Assembly: GCF_002967715.1 (NCBI RefSeq)
Contig: NZ_PUIA01000094.1
Location: forward strand, 124,001-188,000
Origin: Blastopirellula marina
GTDB lineage: Bacteria > Planctomycetota > Planctomycetia > Pirellulales > Pirellulaceae
DNA length: 64,000 nucleotides
Direction: 5' to 3'
Part shown: piece after piece, positions 55,755 to 64,000 of the stretch
Numbering within the stretch: position 1 is the first letter of the stretch
Layout: each line of letters begins with the position of its first letter
The notes under the pieces: generated by a model
The model's database searches: none
Told to the model about the DNA's origin: nothing
Seen by the model: the letters and a program-made list of their open reading frames with translations, nothing else
Translations under genes and position numbers: made by a program

Positions 55755-55955
55755 TTATACCGCACCACCAGTGGTGTTGGCGGTTTGCATGTCCGTACCA
55801 ATCTTGGTGAACGTAGCGTTCGCCTGGGTACCGATCGCTTGAATAGCGGTCAGACATACGATGACGATCAGAGCCAGCATCACGGCATATTCAACCGCGG
55901 TGGGACCGTCTTCCGATACGAGAAAGTTCTGTACCTTCTGGATGAGACCTTGCAT
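55755..55955 (-). CDS. flp: Flp-family pilin
   Basis: The 66-residue prepilin has a 17-residue leader ending EDG, then PTAVEYAVMLALIVIVCLTAI: cleavage after the Gly, Glu at +5 and Tyr at +6, the Flp/Fap signature. The short mature part ends in a Thr/Gly-rich tail. It is the major pilin of the Tad system. It has its own c-di-GMP-I-type riboswitch in the leader and its own terminators, so it can be made in excess over the machinery. GGAG lies 8 bp before the ATG. Confidence 0.95.
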   Translation of the reverse strand: MQGLIQKVQNFLVSEDGPTAVEYAVMLALIVIVCLTAIQAIGTQANATFTKIGTDMQTANTTGGAV

Positions 55956-56129
55956 GAGAATTCTCCAACGTTGCCTAAAATCGGCACAATACTAAGGATG
56001 CTTACTACCGCTGTCCAACCATAGCGAATCCATCACGCTGGTCTGCAAAAACTCGGTTGGATGCGGTCCTCTAAGGATGCCTCAGTCCCATACACAGCCA
56101 TCAGGAAGTGGACGAAAACGTCCGTGGTC

Positions 56130-56215
56130 AACCCTTCGGCAGCCCGGCTACCACCTTGAAGTGGTCCTTGGCTTTGCGTCCTGGCCTCGCGACCAGTTTG
56201 CCTTTGTCGGGGGAC
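56130..56215 (-). ncRNA. c-di-GMP-I (GEMM) riboswitch aptamer
   Basis: Read on the minus strand, the blocks match the GEMM-I consensus in order: AAGGCAAAC, a short helix CTGGTC/GGCCAG closed by a GCGA (GNRA) tetraloop, GGACGCAAAGCC, a variable helix ACCAC/GTGGT, then GGTAGCCGGGCTGCCGA. The conserved AAGGCAAAC, GGACGCAAAGCC and GTAGCCGGG(C/T)TGCCGA blocks carry most of the family information. It lies about 175 nt before the flp start on the same strand. The expression platform is not clear: the nearest hairpin (56110-56123) lacks a U run, so control at translation or via long-range pairing is possible. Confidence 0.92.
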
Positions 56216-56494
56216 ATTTGGCGGCAGACCTTGCCCGCGCACCGGGAAACTCGATTCCCTAATTAGGTGTTGATGAGTTCCAGATGAGACGAGTAATGTC
56301 CGGCAACTAATCCGGTTGCCATCCAGGTTGTGCGATGCACTCCCTGAACACCTGAAACCTATGTCACTTCTCTAGAGTGTCAAACTGCGAGCTTTAGAAA
56401 AACTCGGCAAATCAATCAGAATTTTCCATGGGAGTCGATTAAACCACTGCCAAACAAGTACTTACGAATAATCAAAAGTGTCTCGCACGCACGA

Positions 56495-56529
56495 AAAACG
56501 CCGCTCACGTTATCCCGCGGCGGCGTTTT
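56495..56529 (-). terminator. Rho-independent terminator
   Basis: AAAACGCCGC (56495-56504) pairs with GCGGCGTTTT (56520-56529). On the minus strand the stem is followed by TTTTT. It ends the transporter gene and shields the flp leader. Confidence 0.85.
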
Positions 56530-56557
56530 CAGGGTGATTCAATGCGAAGATTAGCGC

Positions 56558-57814
56558 TTAATGCGTCGGCTCGGTAGCCGGTGCTTCATTAGTTCCGTAG
56601 CCCGCTTCATCATCCGAGGCATCGACCTTGTCATTAAATAGGAGTCCAAACAGGATCATCACGACGCCCGAGGCGATACATGGCACCAACCACAGCATTT
56701 GCCAGTTGGTTCCGGCTTCGGTCGTCAGCGAACTCTTCAAGGTCTGCATCATCGGAGCCCCGATCCCCAGCCCCAAGCCCTGGGTGACCAGAACAAGGAA
56801 GCCTTGAGCCTGGGCACGGATATTCTTCGGGCACTTCTTATCCGTGTAAATAAAGCCGGTCACGAAGAAGAAGTCGTAGCAGATACCGTGCAGCAGAATC
56901 CCCACGAAAACCATTGGGTAGACCAGGTCGCCCCCCATTGCAGCTCCCCCGGCAAACAAGCCGTAGCGAAGCACCCAGGCAGCCATACCGACCAATAGCA
57001 TCCACTTCACGCCCAGACGCGAGAAGAACAACGGCATCAGCAGCATGAACACGATTTCGGACATCTGCCCAAACGGCATCACACTACCTGGCTTGGTAAA
57101 GCCAACGTCCCCGACAAACACAGGGGCGAACGCATAGTAGGCAGCCAGAGGAATGCAGATCAGGAACGACCCCAGGATAAACACCAGGAAGGAACGTTCC
57201 TTCAACATCGACAAGGCGTCGACACCAGCGATCTCGCCAAAGGTAACTGCCTTTCCGGCCGATGGTGGCGGCGTGTGCGGCAAAAAGAAGCTGAAAATCC
57301 CCAGCACAATGCCAGCAGTCGCCGTCACGTAGAACATGGTGGCGGTCGTATCCGCACCAAAGACGTAACTCACTGTCAGGTTGGCCACGATCCAGCCAAT
57401 CGTGCCGAACACACGAATGATCGGAAACTGCGTTTCCTGGTCGTCAATGTTCTGGAAGGCCAACGTATTAGTAAGCCCCAACGTCGGCATATAGCACAAC
57501 ACGTGTAGCAGCAAAGTAAACAGGAAAGCCGTTGGGCTGATGTTCGCCGTATAGGGAGCGGCAAACATGGCTGCGGCACCCAAAAGGTGCAACACACCCA
57601 ACACCCGCTCCGAGGCAAAGTACCTATCGGCCACAAACCCCAAGAAGAATGGAGAAATGATCGCCGCGATCGGAGCCACGGTGTAAGCCCACCCGATCTG
57701 ATCGCTCATTCCATTGGCAGCCATGAAATTACCGACCGTAACGTACCATGCTCCCCAAACGAAGAATTGGAGGAACATCATCACCGAGAGTCCGATGACC
57801 TTGGAATTCAGCAT
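56558..57814 (-). CDS. Nucleoside:H+ symporter-type MFS transporter
   Basis: The 418-residue protein has 12 predicted TM segments and opens like the NupG/XapB nucleoside:proton symporter family (MLNSKVIGLSVMMFLQFFVWGAWYVTVG). A cytoplasmic loop lies near the middle (about 190-215). The ARAQGFLVLVTQGLGLGIG stretch matches the fifth pair of helices of this family. Import of purine or pyrimidine nucleosides is the family role; specificity is not proven. ATG 57814 has AAGGAA 8 bp upstream, better than the TTG one codon earlier. The gene is monocistronic, with its own terminator. Confidence 0.85.
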   Translation of the reverse strand: MLNSKVIGLSVMMFLQFFVWGAWYVTVGNFMAANGMSDQIGWAYTVAPIAAIISPFFLGFVADRYFASERVLGVLHLLGAAAMFAAPYTANISPTAFLFTLLLHVLCYMPTLGLTNTLAFQNIDDQETQFPIIRVFGTIGWIVANLTVSYVFGADTTATMFYVTATAGIVLGIFSFFLPHTPPPSAGKAVTFGEIAGVDALSMLKERSFLVFILGSFLICIPLAAYYAFAPVFVGDVGFTKPGSVMPFGQMSEIVFMLLMPLFFSRLGVKWMLLVGMAAWVLRYGLFAGGAAMGGDLVYPMVFVGILLHGICYDFFFVTGFIYTDKKCPKNIRAQAQGFLVLVTQGLGLGIGAPMMQTLKSSLTTEAGTNWQMLWLVPCIASGVVMILFGLLFNDKVDASDDEAGYGTNEAPATEPTH

Positions 57815-57923
57815 CAACCAGGTTCCTTTAAGCGCTTTTTACGTGGAATAGCTATTTAATAGGTGGGATGTTGGGGCTCGATTGTAGCTCAGCTAGCAGC
57901 CTTCACAAACCCGGGGCAATGTT

Positions 57924-59372
57924 CTATTTCGCGCCGCCGCGATACTTGGGATTGGGCTGTGGCATTTTGGCGTTCAGATCCTTTTGCCAGACCTTTAACT
58001 TCTCGCGAAGCTCGGCCGTCTTTTCCGGCTGCGACTTGCTCAAGTCGTCCTGTTCGCCAGGGTCGCTGGCCAGGTTGTAGAGTTCGACCTCGTCGTATTC
58101 GTAGAACTCGATCAGCTTCCAGTCGCCGTCCCGAATCGACGCCCCAGGGGTCCAGGTCGAACCATGGTAGTGCGGATAATGCCAGTAGAACGTACGTGCT
58201 TCCGGCGATTTCTCCCCTTCCAGCAAGCTTCGCAGCGACTGTCCGTCAGCATGAAGTTTGGGCTGCAGCGGCAATCCGGCCAGATCCAGCATGGTCGGAA
58301 AGAAGTCGGTGCTCACGACTGGCGACTGGGTGATGCTCCTCGCTTTGGTCACACCGGGGGCCCGCACAATCATGGGACTTCGCACGCCACCTTCGTAGAG
58401 CCACCCCTTACCACTTCGTAGTGGCAAGTTACTTGTCGGCCCGGGACCACGCAGGGTGCACAGTCCACCGTTGTCCGAAAAGAAACAGACAACCGTATTT
58501 TCGTCGAGCTTTAGTTCTTCAAGCTTATCGAGGATATCTCCCACGCTTTGATCGACGGCGGCCACCATCGAAGCGTAATCAGCATTGTCTTGCCGGGCTC
58601 GCGATTTGCCCTGATGTTCGACAATGGTGGGGGTCTCGCCGTCGAAGGACTGCTTGGCCTTCTCTTGGAAATGCTCGACCCGCTTTTTGTAGGGCGTGAT
58701 CGGCGTATGGACGTTGTAGTAACAGAGGTAAAGGAAGAACGGCTTCTCAGTATCGCGAGTTTCGAGGAAATGAATCGACTCTTCCGTTAACCGCTCGGTC
58801 AGATATTCCCCTTCCTTCTTGGCTTCTAACGTGGGGTTATTCCAGGGAGCGTAATAGCCGCCAGGTGGGGAGCCCTTATGGTTGCCCCCAATGTTCGTAT
58901 CGAAACCTTGATCGGTGGGCCAATGCCCTTCATCCCCCAAGTGCCATTTGCCGGCAAAGAAGGTTTGGTACCCCTCCCCTTTCAGCACCTCAGCGATCGT
59001 TACTTCCTCTAAGGCCAGATCGTCGCGATCATGCACCTGAAGAAACTTGCCCGTGTTCCCGTTGCCCGGAATCCAATCGGTGATATCGACTCGTACCGGA
59101 TGACGACCGGTCAGAATCGAGGCCCGCGTTGGAGAACAGACGGGACAAGCGGTATACGCTTGATCGAATTTCATCCCACTGGCAGCCAGGGCATCAATAT
59201 TGGGGGTCTCGTGGAATGTACTGCCGTAACACGACAGATCGGCCCAACCCAGGTCGTCGACGAGAAAGAAGACGAAGTTTGGTCGCTTGGCTTCCGCGGC
59301 CTGGGCAGTGGTAACCAGGCAGCTTGAAACCAACAAACAAAACAGCAGGCCAGGGAAGATTCGAGTCGTCAT
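57924..59372 (-). CDS. Secreted arylsulfatase-family sulfatase
   Basis: The 482-residue type I sulfatase has a signal peptide (1-26, QAAEAKR). Its FGly motif is CSPTRAS at 79-85, with Cys79 the residue to be oxidised to formylglycine by a sulfatase-maturing enzyme. Metal ligands Asp39/40 ([16 protein letters not shown]), the GKWHLG motif and the DNGG motif (SDNGGLCT) are present. Length is normal. It should remove sulfate from algal or mucin-type glycans outside the cytoplasm. It has an isolated location with no glycosidase in the immediate neighbourhood. Confidence 0.95.
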   Translation of the reverse strand: MTTRIFPGLLFCLLVSSCLVTTAQAAEAKRPNFVFFLVDDLGWADLSCYGSTFHETPNIDALAASGMKFDQAYTACPVCSPTRASILTGRHPVRVDITDWIPGNGNTGKFLQVHDRDDLALEEVTIAEVLKGEGYQTFFAGKWHLGDEGHWPTDQGFDTNIGGNHKGSPPGGYYAPWNNPTLEAKKEGEYLTERLTEESIHFLETRDTEKPFFLYLCYYNVHTPITPYKKRVEHFQEKAKQSFDGETPTIVEHQGKSRARQDNADYASMVAAVDQSVGDILDKLEELKLDENTVVCFFSDNGGLCTLRGPGPTSNLPLRSGKGWLYEGGVRSPMIVRAPGVTKARSITQSPVVSTDFFPTMLDLAGLPLQPKLHADGQSLRSLLEGEKSPEARTFYWHYPHYHGSTWTPGASIRDGDWKLIEFYEYDEVELYNLASDPGEQDDLSKSQPEKTAELREKLKVWQKDLNAKMPQPNPKYRGGAK

Positions 59373-59493
59373 GCCGTCTCATCTCCAGGTGGGGGATTCA
59401 CGATGCCAACTGGCCTGAACGTTTCAATCCGCGCAGGCCGATGTTTGAGCATAATCGGAATCGAGATGAGAATCACCCAGAGCCGAGCCTGTT

Positions 59494-61092
59494 TTACACA
59501 GAAGTTTGGACAACCGGTCCTGACTGTCGCACTTCTTCACTTACCCCGTCGGCGTACTTCTGGAAATTGTCAATAAATAGTGACGCCAGCTTCGAGGCCG
59601 TCGCGAAGTAATGGGCAGGATCCTGCCAGGTGGTCTGGGGATTAAGCATCTCGCTTGGCACCCCAGGACACTCCTGAACCACATGCAGCCCAAACACGGG
59701 ATCGACCTTCGTCGAGGCTTTGGCCAACTCTCCACTGTGAATGGCGTCGATAATTGCCCGCGTATATTTCAGCTTGATTCGCGATCCAACACCGTGTGCG
59801 CCGCCAGTCCAGCCAGTGTTCACCAGCCAAACGTTCGTGTTGTGCTTCCTCAGCTTGTCGGCCAGAAGCTCTGCATATTTGCCGGGATGCCACACCAGGA
59901 ATGGACCGCCAAAGCAGGGGCTGAAGGTCGCTTGCGGTTCGGTCACACCCACTTCGGTCCCGGCAACTTTGGCCGTGTAACCGGAAATGAAGTGATACAT
60001 GGCCTGAGCCGGCGTCAGCCTGCTAACTGGGGGAAGCACACCAAACGCGTCGCAAGTCAAGAAGATCGCATCGCTCGGGTGTCCCGCAACACAAGGAATC
60101 TTGGCGTTGCGAATAAACTCAATCGGGTACGCCCCACGCGTATTCTGCGTGATGCTGGTATCCGTGAAGTCGACGTGATGGTCTTCCTTGTCGTAGACCA
60201 CGTTTTCCAACACCGCACCAAATCGCAGGGCCTGAAAGATTTCTGGCTCGTTATCCGGCGTCAGGTCGATTGCTTTGGCGTAGCATCCACCTTCGATATT
60301 GAACACGCCATCATCGCTCCAGCAGTGCTCGTCATCGCCGATCAGAAGCCGCTTCGGGTCGGCCGATAGCGTGGTCTTACCGGTGCCCGACAGACCAAAC
60401 AGAATGCTGCTTTGATTGGAGTCAGACGCACAGGTCGCACTGCAATGCATCGACAACACGCCCTGCTTGGGCATGTAGTAATTCATCATCGTGAAGACCC
60501 CCTTCTTCATCTCCCCAGCGTATTCCGTGCCGAGGATTACCATCTCGCGGTCTTCCAAGTTGACGTCCACGCTGGTTTTCGAGGTCATCCCAGGCGTGTG
60601 GCGGTTGGCCGGAAAGCGGCCGGCGTTGTAAATCACGACATCCGGATCGCCGAAGTTCTTCAATTCTTCGACAGTCGGTCGAATCAGCATCGTATGCATG
60701 AACAACGCGTGATAAGGCCGCGAGCAGATCACGCGAATCTTCAAACGGTACTTTGGGTCCCAGCCAGCAAACGCGTCGATTACATAAAGCTTCTTACGCG
60801 TGTTGAGATAATCCTTGGCCCGCTCGAGATTGATACGGTAGGTGTAGTCTTCGATGGGAATGTTGATCGGTCCCCACCAAACGTCGTCCTTCGATTGCTC
60901 GGCTTCGACAACCCGTTTGTCTTTGGGCGATCGTCCCGTTTTTTCGCCACTATAGGCAATCAAAGCCCCGGAATCGGCAATGGCTGCGTCTTCCTCGTCG
61001 CGAATTGCTTCTTCGTAGAGTGTCGAAGGGGCCATGTTCCGGCGTACGTCTTCGACATCGATATCCAATCCTTTTAAATCGATCTTGCTCAT
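59494..61092 (-). CDS. pckA: Phosphoenolpyruvate carboxykinase (ATP)
   Basis: The 532-residue cytoplasmic enzyme decarboxylates oxaloacetate with ATP to PEP, the entry point of gluconeogenesis. Its kinase-1 motif GLSGTGKTT is at 233-241, the kinase-2a metal site DDEHCWSDDG at 253-262, and GRSPKDKR near 53-60. NTGWTGGAHGVGSRIKLKYTR in the C-terminal part is also typical. Length agrees with the ATP-dependent family (the GTP enzyme is about 600). The upstream leader is weak, and a terminator at 61187-61222 separates it from the DUF1501 gene. Confidence 0.96.
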   Translation of the reverse strand: MSKIDLKGLDIDVEDVRRNMAPSTLYEEAIRDEEDAAIADSGALIAYSGEKTGRSPKDKRVVEAEQSKDDVWWGPINIPIEDYTYRINLERAKDYLNTRKKLYVIDAFAGWDPKYRLKIRVICSRPYHALFMHTMLIRPTVEELKNFGDPDVVIYNAGRFPANRHTPGMTSKTSVDVNLEDREMVILGTEYAGEMKKGVFTMMNYYMPKQGVLSMHCSATCASDSNQSSILFGLSGTGKTTLSADPKRLLIGDDEHCWSDDGVFNIEGGCYAKAIDLTPDNEPEIFQALRFGAVLENVVYDKEDHHVDFTDTSITQNTRGAYPIEFIRNAKIPCVAGHPSDAIFLTCDAFGVLPPVSRLTPAQAMYHFISGYTAKVAGTEVGVTEPQATFSPCFGGPFLVWHPGKYAELLADKLRKHNTNVWLVNTGWTGGAHGVGSRIKLKYTRAIIDAIHSGELAKASTKVDPVFGLHVVQECPGVPSEMLNPQTTWQDPAHYFATASKLASLFIDNFQKYADGVSEEVRQSGPVVQTSV

Positions 61093-61186
61093 CGCTGCAC
61101 CACTTGGTCGAAAGAAATGCCTCGCTCCACATCTTTCCGTATTCTACCCCGTTTTCGAACTGACGCGACCCCAACCAACGTGCAAC

Positions 61187-61222
61187 AAAAAAGCGTCTCG
61201 CTCGAAGAGAGTAAGACGCTTT
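61187..61222 (-). terminator. Rho-independent terminator
   Basis: AAAAAGCGTCT pairs with AGACGCTTT (61214-61222) across a purine-rich loop, followed on the minus strand by TTTTTT. It ends the DUF1553-DUF1501 transcript. Confidence 0.85.
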
Positions 61223-61264
61223 GGCTTGGTTTTCGTTTTCTTGGCGATACCGCCCAGAGGAACG

Positions 61265-62740
61265 CTATGTAATGATTTCGTGAATCGGTTCGGTATGTTC
61301 CACACCGACCAGTTTCTGATCCAAGCCACTGTAAAAATAACTAAGGTGGTTCGGATCGAGACCGAGCTGGTTCAGAATGGTGGCGTGAATTCGCTTAACG
61401 TGCAGCGGGTTCTCGACGGCGGTAGACCCCAGTTCATCGGTGGCCCCGTACGAAATGCCCCCCTTGATGCCGCCACCAGCCATCCACATGGTGAAACCGT
61501 ACGAATTGTGATCGCGGCCGGTTCCCTTTTCGTATTCAGCGGTTGGCTGACGACCGAACTCCCCCCCCCACACAATCAGCGTATCGTCGAGCATGCCCTT
61601 TCGCTTCAGGTCTTGAATCAGACCGGCGATCGGCTTGTCGGTACGGCCAGCGTGGTAGTTGTGGTTCTTTTCCAGGTCGCCGTGAGCGTCCCAGTTGTTG
61701 TCGTTGTGGTGGCCACCGGAATAGAGCTGAACAAAGCGAACGCCTCGTTCTACCAACCGGCGAGCCAATAAACAGCGGCGACCGAATTCTTCAGTTTGAG
61801 GGTTATCGATTCCGTACAGCTTCTTTGTGTCTTCCGATTCGTTTTCGATATCGACCGCCTCGGGAGCGTGTTCCTGCATACGGTACGCAAGTTCATAGCT
61901 ATGGATCCGAGCCGACAGTTCCGTATTGTCGACTCGCGAGGCGAAGTGCTGCTGGTTGGCCTCTTTCATCGCATCCAGGATCCGACGCTGCGCTTCACGG
62001 GTCATCCCATCCGGCGTGGCCAGATCGATGATTGGGGCCCCTTTACTGCGGAAAATCGTGCCCTGGTAATTCGCCGGCATGAAGCCGCAAGTCCAGTTCT
62101 TCGCTCCGCTGATCGGCCCACCAGTTGGGTCGAGCATGACCACATAACCTGGCAGGTTTTGATTAACCGTCCCCAGGCCGTAGGTAACCCACGAACCGAG
62201 CGTTGGGAAACCGCTGAGGATACGCCCCGAGTTCATCATCAACATGGCCGAGCCGTGAATCGGCGAATCGGCCTGACACGATTTCAAGAAGGCGATGTCA
62301 TCGACGCACGTTGCCAGGTTCGGAAACAGGTCCGAAACCCACTGCCCCGATTCGCCGTACTGCTTGAAGTTCCACTTCGGCCCAACGACACGCCCTTCGT
62401 TCTTCTCGCCGCCACGCCCCTTGGTCTTGACGGGCACGGTCTTCCCGTCCAGGCCGTATAGCTTGGGCTTATAGTCGAACGTATCGATATGGCTTGGACC
62501 GCCATACATGAACAGGAAGATCACGTTCTTGGCTTTCCCCTGGAACATGGGCTGCTTGGCTGCCAGAGGATTGTCGAACGACGATACGCCGTCAGCGGCA
62601 ACCGCCTGATTGGCCAGAAATCCATCCTTAGCCAGCATGTAGGTCAGCGCCAGACCAGGAAACTTGGCCCCGGCATTCCATAGGAACTCGCGTCGTGTGT
62701 TGCCACAATAACTTGGCTTGGGCATTTCCGAGTTCGACAT
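61265..62740 (-). CDS. DUF1501 family protein with Tat-like signal
   Basis: The 491-residue protein starts with a Tat-like leader (NTRREFLWNAGAKFPGLALTYML). It has the DUF1501 body related to the alkaline-phosphatase/sulfatase superfamily: KNVIFLFMYGGPSHIDTFDYKP near the start, GSAMLMMNSGRIL, FGRRCLLARRLVERGVRFVQL, and late IVWGGEFGRQPTAE with GRDHN. Metal-ligand-like Asp/His residues are in place. These proteins always occur beside DUF1553/DUF1549 (PSD1-type) proteins in planctomycetes, as here with 68 bp between genes. The substrate is unknown. Confidence 0.93.
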   Translation of the reverse strand: MSNSEMPKPSYCGNTRREFLWNAGAKFPGLALTYMLAKDGFLANQAVAADGVSSFDNPLAAKQPMFQGKAKNVIFLFMYGGPSHIDTFDYKPKLYGLDGKTVPVKTKGRGGEKNEGRVVGPKWNFKQYGESGQWVSDLFPNLATCVDDIAFLKSCQADSPIHGSAMLMMNSGRILSGFPTLGSWVTYGLGTVNQNLPGYVVMLDPTGGPISGAKNWTCGFMPANYQGTIFRSKGAPIIDLATPDGMTREAQRRILDAMKEANQQHFASRVDNTELSARIHSYELAYRMQEHAPEAVDIENESEDTKKLYGIDNPQTEEFGRRCLLARRLVERGVRFVQLYSGGHHNDNNWDAHGDLEKNHNYHAGRTDKPIAGLIQDLKRKGMLDDTLIVWGGEFGRQPTAEYEKGTGRDHNSYGFTMWMAGGGIKGGISYGATDELGSTAVENPLHVKRIHATILNQLGLDPNHLSYFYSGLDQKLVGVEHTEPIHEIIT

Positions 62741-62808
62741 GATTTACCTTCCTTCAAAATATATTTCATTCACTGAACAGGCACCGCTTCTCGTAGAAAA
62801 GCAGAGTG

Positions 62809-64000
62809 TTAGTCCAGGAAGAAGAATTCATTCAAGTTAATCAGCATCAGGCAATACAAATCGAATGCCCGCTGGTCATCGAGTCCGTGATCTTTCTTCA
62901 GGTCGTTGATCAGCGAGATGCCAACCTTGACGTCCTGATCGTTTGCCTCGCGAGCCATGGCGAATTGGATCGCCTCGCGAATCTGATCTTCTGGCGTAGT
63001 TGCACCGGTCTCGCGAACACGTTTGGCCAGTTCGGTCGACTGGGCGTTAGCGAAGTCGCCGTTGATCATGCCCAGGGCCTGGGCCGGCTGCGTGGTCACG
63101 AAACGGTCTTCACAAGGAGCATCCGTTTCAGGGAAGTCGAAGTTCGACAGGATCGGCGTCAACAGCGATCGTTTCACATGAATGTAAACGGCACGGCGGG
63201 CCTGCTCTTCGTACGATGAATTGCCCCAGCCATCGCCAGGCTTCGACTGACCGGCCATCACTTCGGCCGAGATCTTCGGGTAGAAGCCGTGACCGTACAT
63301 CTTTTCATTCAGTCGTCCATTGACCAGCAAGATCGAATCCCGCACCTCTTCGGCCGTCAGTCGACGCGAATTGAATCGCCAGAAGAGCTCGTTTGCCGGA
63401 TCTTGGGCCAACCCTTTTTCCGCACCGGCGGACGACATTTGATAGGCCGCCGAGAGCATCATCAGTCGCTGCATGTGCTTGATATCCCACCCACTGCGAA
63501 CGAACTCCTTCGTCAGCCAATCCAACAGTTCCGGATGCGTGGGGGGCGTGCCCAGTTGGCCGAAGTTACTGGACGATCGCACCAGGCCGCGACCGAACTG
63601 GTACTGCCAGATTCGATTGACCATCACGCGAGCCGTCATCAGGTTGTCTTCCGAGGCGATCCACTTCGCCAATACCAACCGGCGTCCCGCAGTTTGCTGC
63701 TCGGCGGTTGGCTGAGGGATCTCTGGATTCGCTGTATTGAAGTATTTTGGATAGCCAGGAACGACCGCATCGCCAGGGACGTGCGGATTGCCTCGCAGCA
63801 TGACCTTCGTTTCCGGCGGGTTCTTATCGGCCTTATTCACTGCCAAGGCGAAGTCGCGAGCGGGCAGGTACTTTTCCTTGTCGTTGATCGCATCCAGTTG
63901 CCGCTTGAGTTCGGCATACTCGGAAGCTTCGTTAGGAACGAGTTCGGCAATTCGACCATCCATGCGTTCACGACGTCGATTCGGATCACGCTGCCGCTTG
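62809..64000 (-). CDS. DUF1553 (PSD1-type) protein, 5' end outside window
   Basis: The frame is open through the right window edge, so only the C-terminal 397 codons are seen. The DUF1553 domain is clear: RLVLAKWIASEDNLMTARVMVNRIWQYQFGRGLV, SNFGQLGTPPTHPELLDWL, then SRRLTAEEVRDSILLVNGRLN and the ending NLNEFFFLD. Full-length members usually carry cytochrome c-like PSD1, DUF1549 and DUF1553 in order; the first two would lie to the right of the window. It precedes DUF1501 in the same operon. A role with the DUF1501 partner in exported carbohydrate or organophosphate processing is conjecture. Confidence 0.92.
   Translation of the reverse strand, partial: KRQRDPNRRRERMDGRIAELVPNEASEYAELKRQLDAINDKEKYLPARDFALAVNKADKNPPETKVMLRGNPHVPGDAVVPGYPKYFNTANPEIPQPTAEQQTAGRRLVLAKWIASEDNLMTARVMVNRIWQYQFGRGLVRSSSNFGQLGTPPTHPELLDWLTKEFVRSGWDIKHMQRLMMLSAAYQMSSAGAEKGLAQDPANELFWRFNSRRLTAEEVRDSILLVNGRLNEKMYGHGFYPKISAEVMAGQSKPGDGWGNSSYEEQARRAVYIHVKRSLLTPILSNFDFPETDAPCEDRFVTTQPAQALGMINGDFANAQSTELAKRVRETGATTPEDQIREAIQFAMAREANDQDVKVGISLINDLKKDHGLDDQRAFDLYCLMLINLNEFFFLD

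Larger units (their letters stand above)
55956..56557 (-). other. Leader and upstream region of flp
   Basis: 602 bp without a gene, mostly the flp 5' region. It holds a c-di-GMP-I-like aptamer (56130-56215), a GGACG/CGTCC hairpin (56110-56123) just after it, and a 10-bp direct repeat ctaaggatgc at 55992-56001 and 56071-56080. The nucleoside transporter terminator is at 56495-56529. The flp promoter must lie above about 56220, but was not resolved. Confidence 0.6.

Noticed and set aside
1-64000. tRNA, rRNA, CRISPR, IS or prophage genes
   Set aside because: No cloverleaf-like segments, spaced direct repeats, transposase or phage proteins were recognised on either strand by eye. A tRNAscan or ISfinder run would settle it.

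Overview
The window is chromosomal DNA of a planctomycete, most likely of the order Pirellulales (Blastopirellula/Bremerella/Rhodopirellula-like). The evidence is the gene content: a Tat-type DUF1501 protein beside a DUF1553 (PSD1-type) protein, a secreted FGly sulfatase, a DUF1080 protein, two Gfo/Idh/MocA oxidoreductases with Tat leaders, proteins with an SHD1 domain, and an ECF sigma factor overlapping a giant membrane-anchored propeller protein. GTG and TTG starts are frequent. I see no rRNA, tRNA, CRISPR array, insertion sequence or prophage gene.

Layout. 1-5.8 kb: secreted esterase, tandem YHS-like protein, SHD1/zinc-ribbon membrane protein, fatty-acid desaturase, aminoglycoside-phosphotransferase-fold kinase and an HTH/SnoaL-like protein. 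6-15 kb: mostly housekeeping genes (hemL, tsaB, two tandem metallophosphoesterases, yidC with an inserted PDZ-like domain, mnmE); a 23-bp inverted repeat lies before hemL. 15-21.5 kb: a Gfo/Idh oxidoreductase and the sigma factor/giant partner pair. 21.7-35 kb: a seven-gene run on the plus strand resembling an expanded Bat/MoxR operon (terpene-cyclase-fold repeat protein, two VWA-type membrane proteins, a DUF4175-like protein split into two genes, MoxR ATPase, DUF58). 35-44.3 kb: HTH regulator with a structured leader, DUF1080 and Gfo/Idh genes, aldehyde dehydrogenase, a second SHD1/zinc-ribbon protein, an ECF sigma/zinc anti-sigma pair and a ceramidase-like protein.

44.3-56.2 kb is an apparently near-complete Tad (type IVc, Flp) pilus locus on the minus strand: flp pilin, prepilin peptidase, TadE, CpaB, CpaC secretin, CpaE/TadZ, CpaF ATPase, TadB, TadC, an unknown secreted protein and a TadD-like TPR protein. 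The most interesting object is in front of it. The roughly 260-nt leader of flp contains a close match to the c-di-GMP-I (GEMM) riboswitch aptamer, at about 56130-56215 on the minus strand. The pilus therefore appears to be controlled directly by cyclic di-GMP at the RNA level. Hairpins after flp, after cpaC and after cpaE suggest graded expression along the locus.

56.5-64 kb, minus strand: nucleoside:H+ symporter-type transporter, sulfatase, ATP-dependent PEP carboxykinase, and the DUF1501/DUF1553 pair. The DUF1553 gene runs off the right edge.
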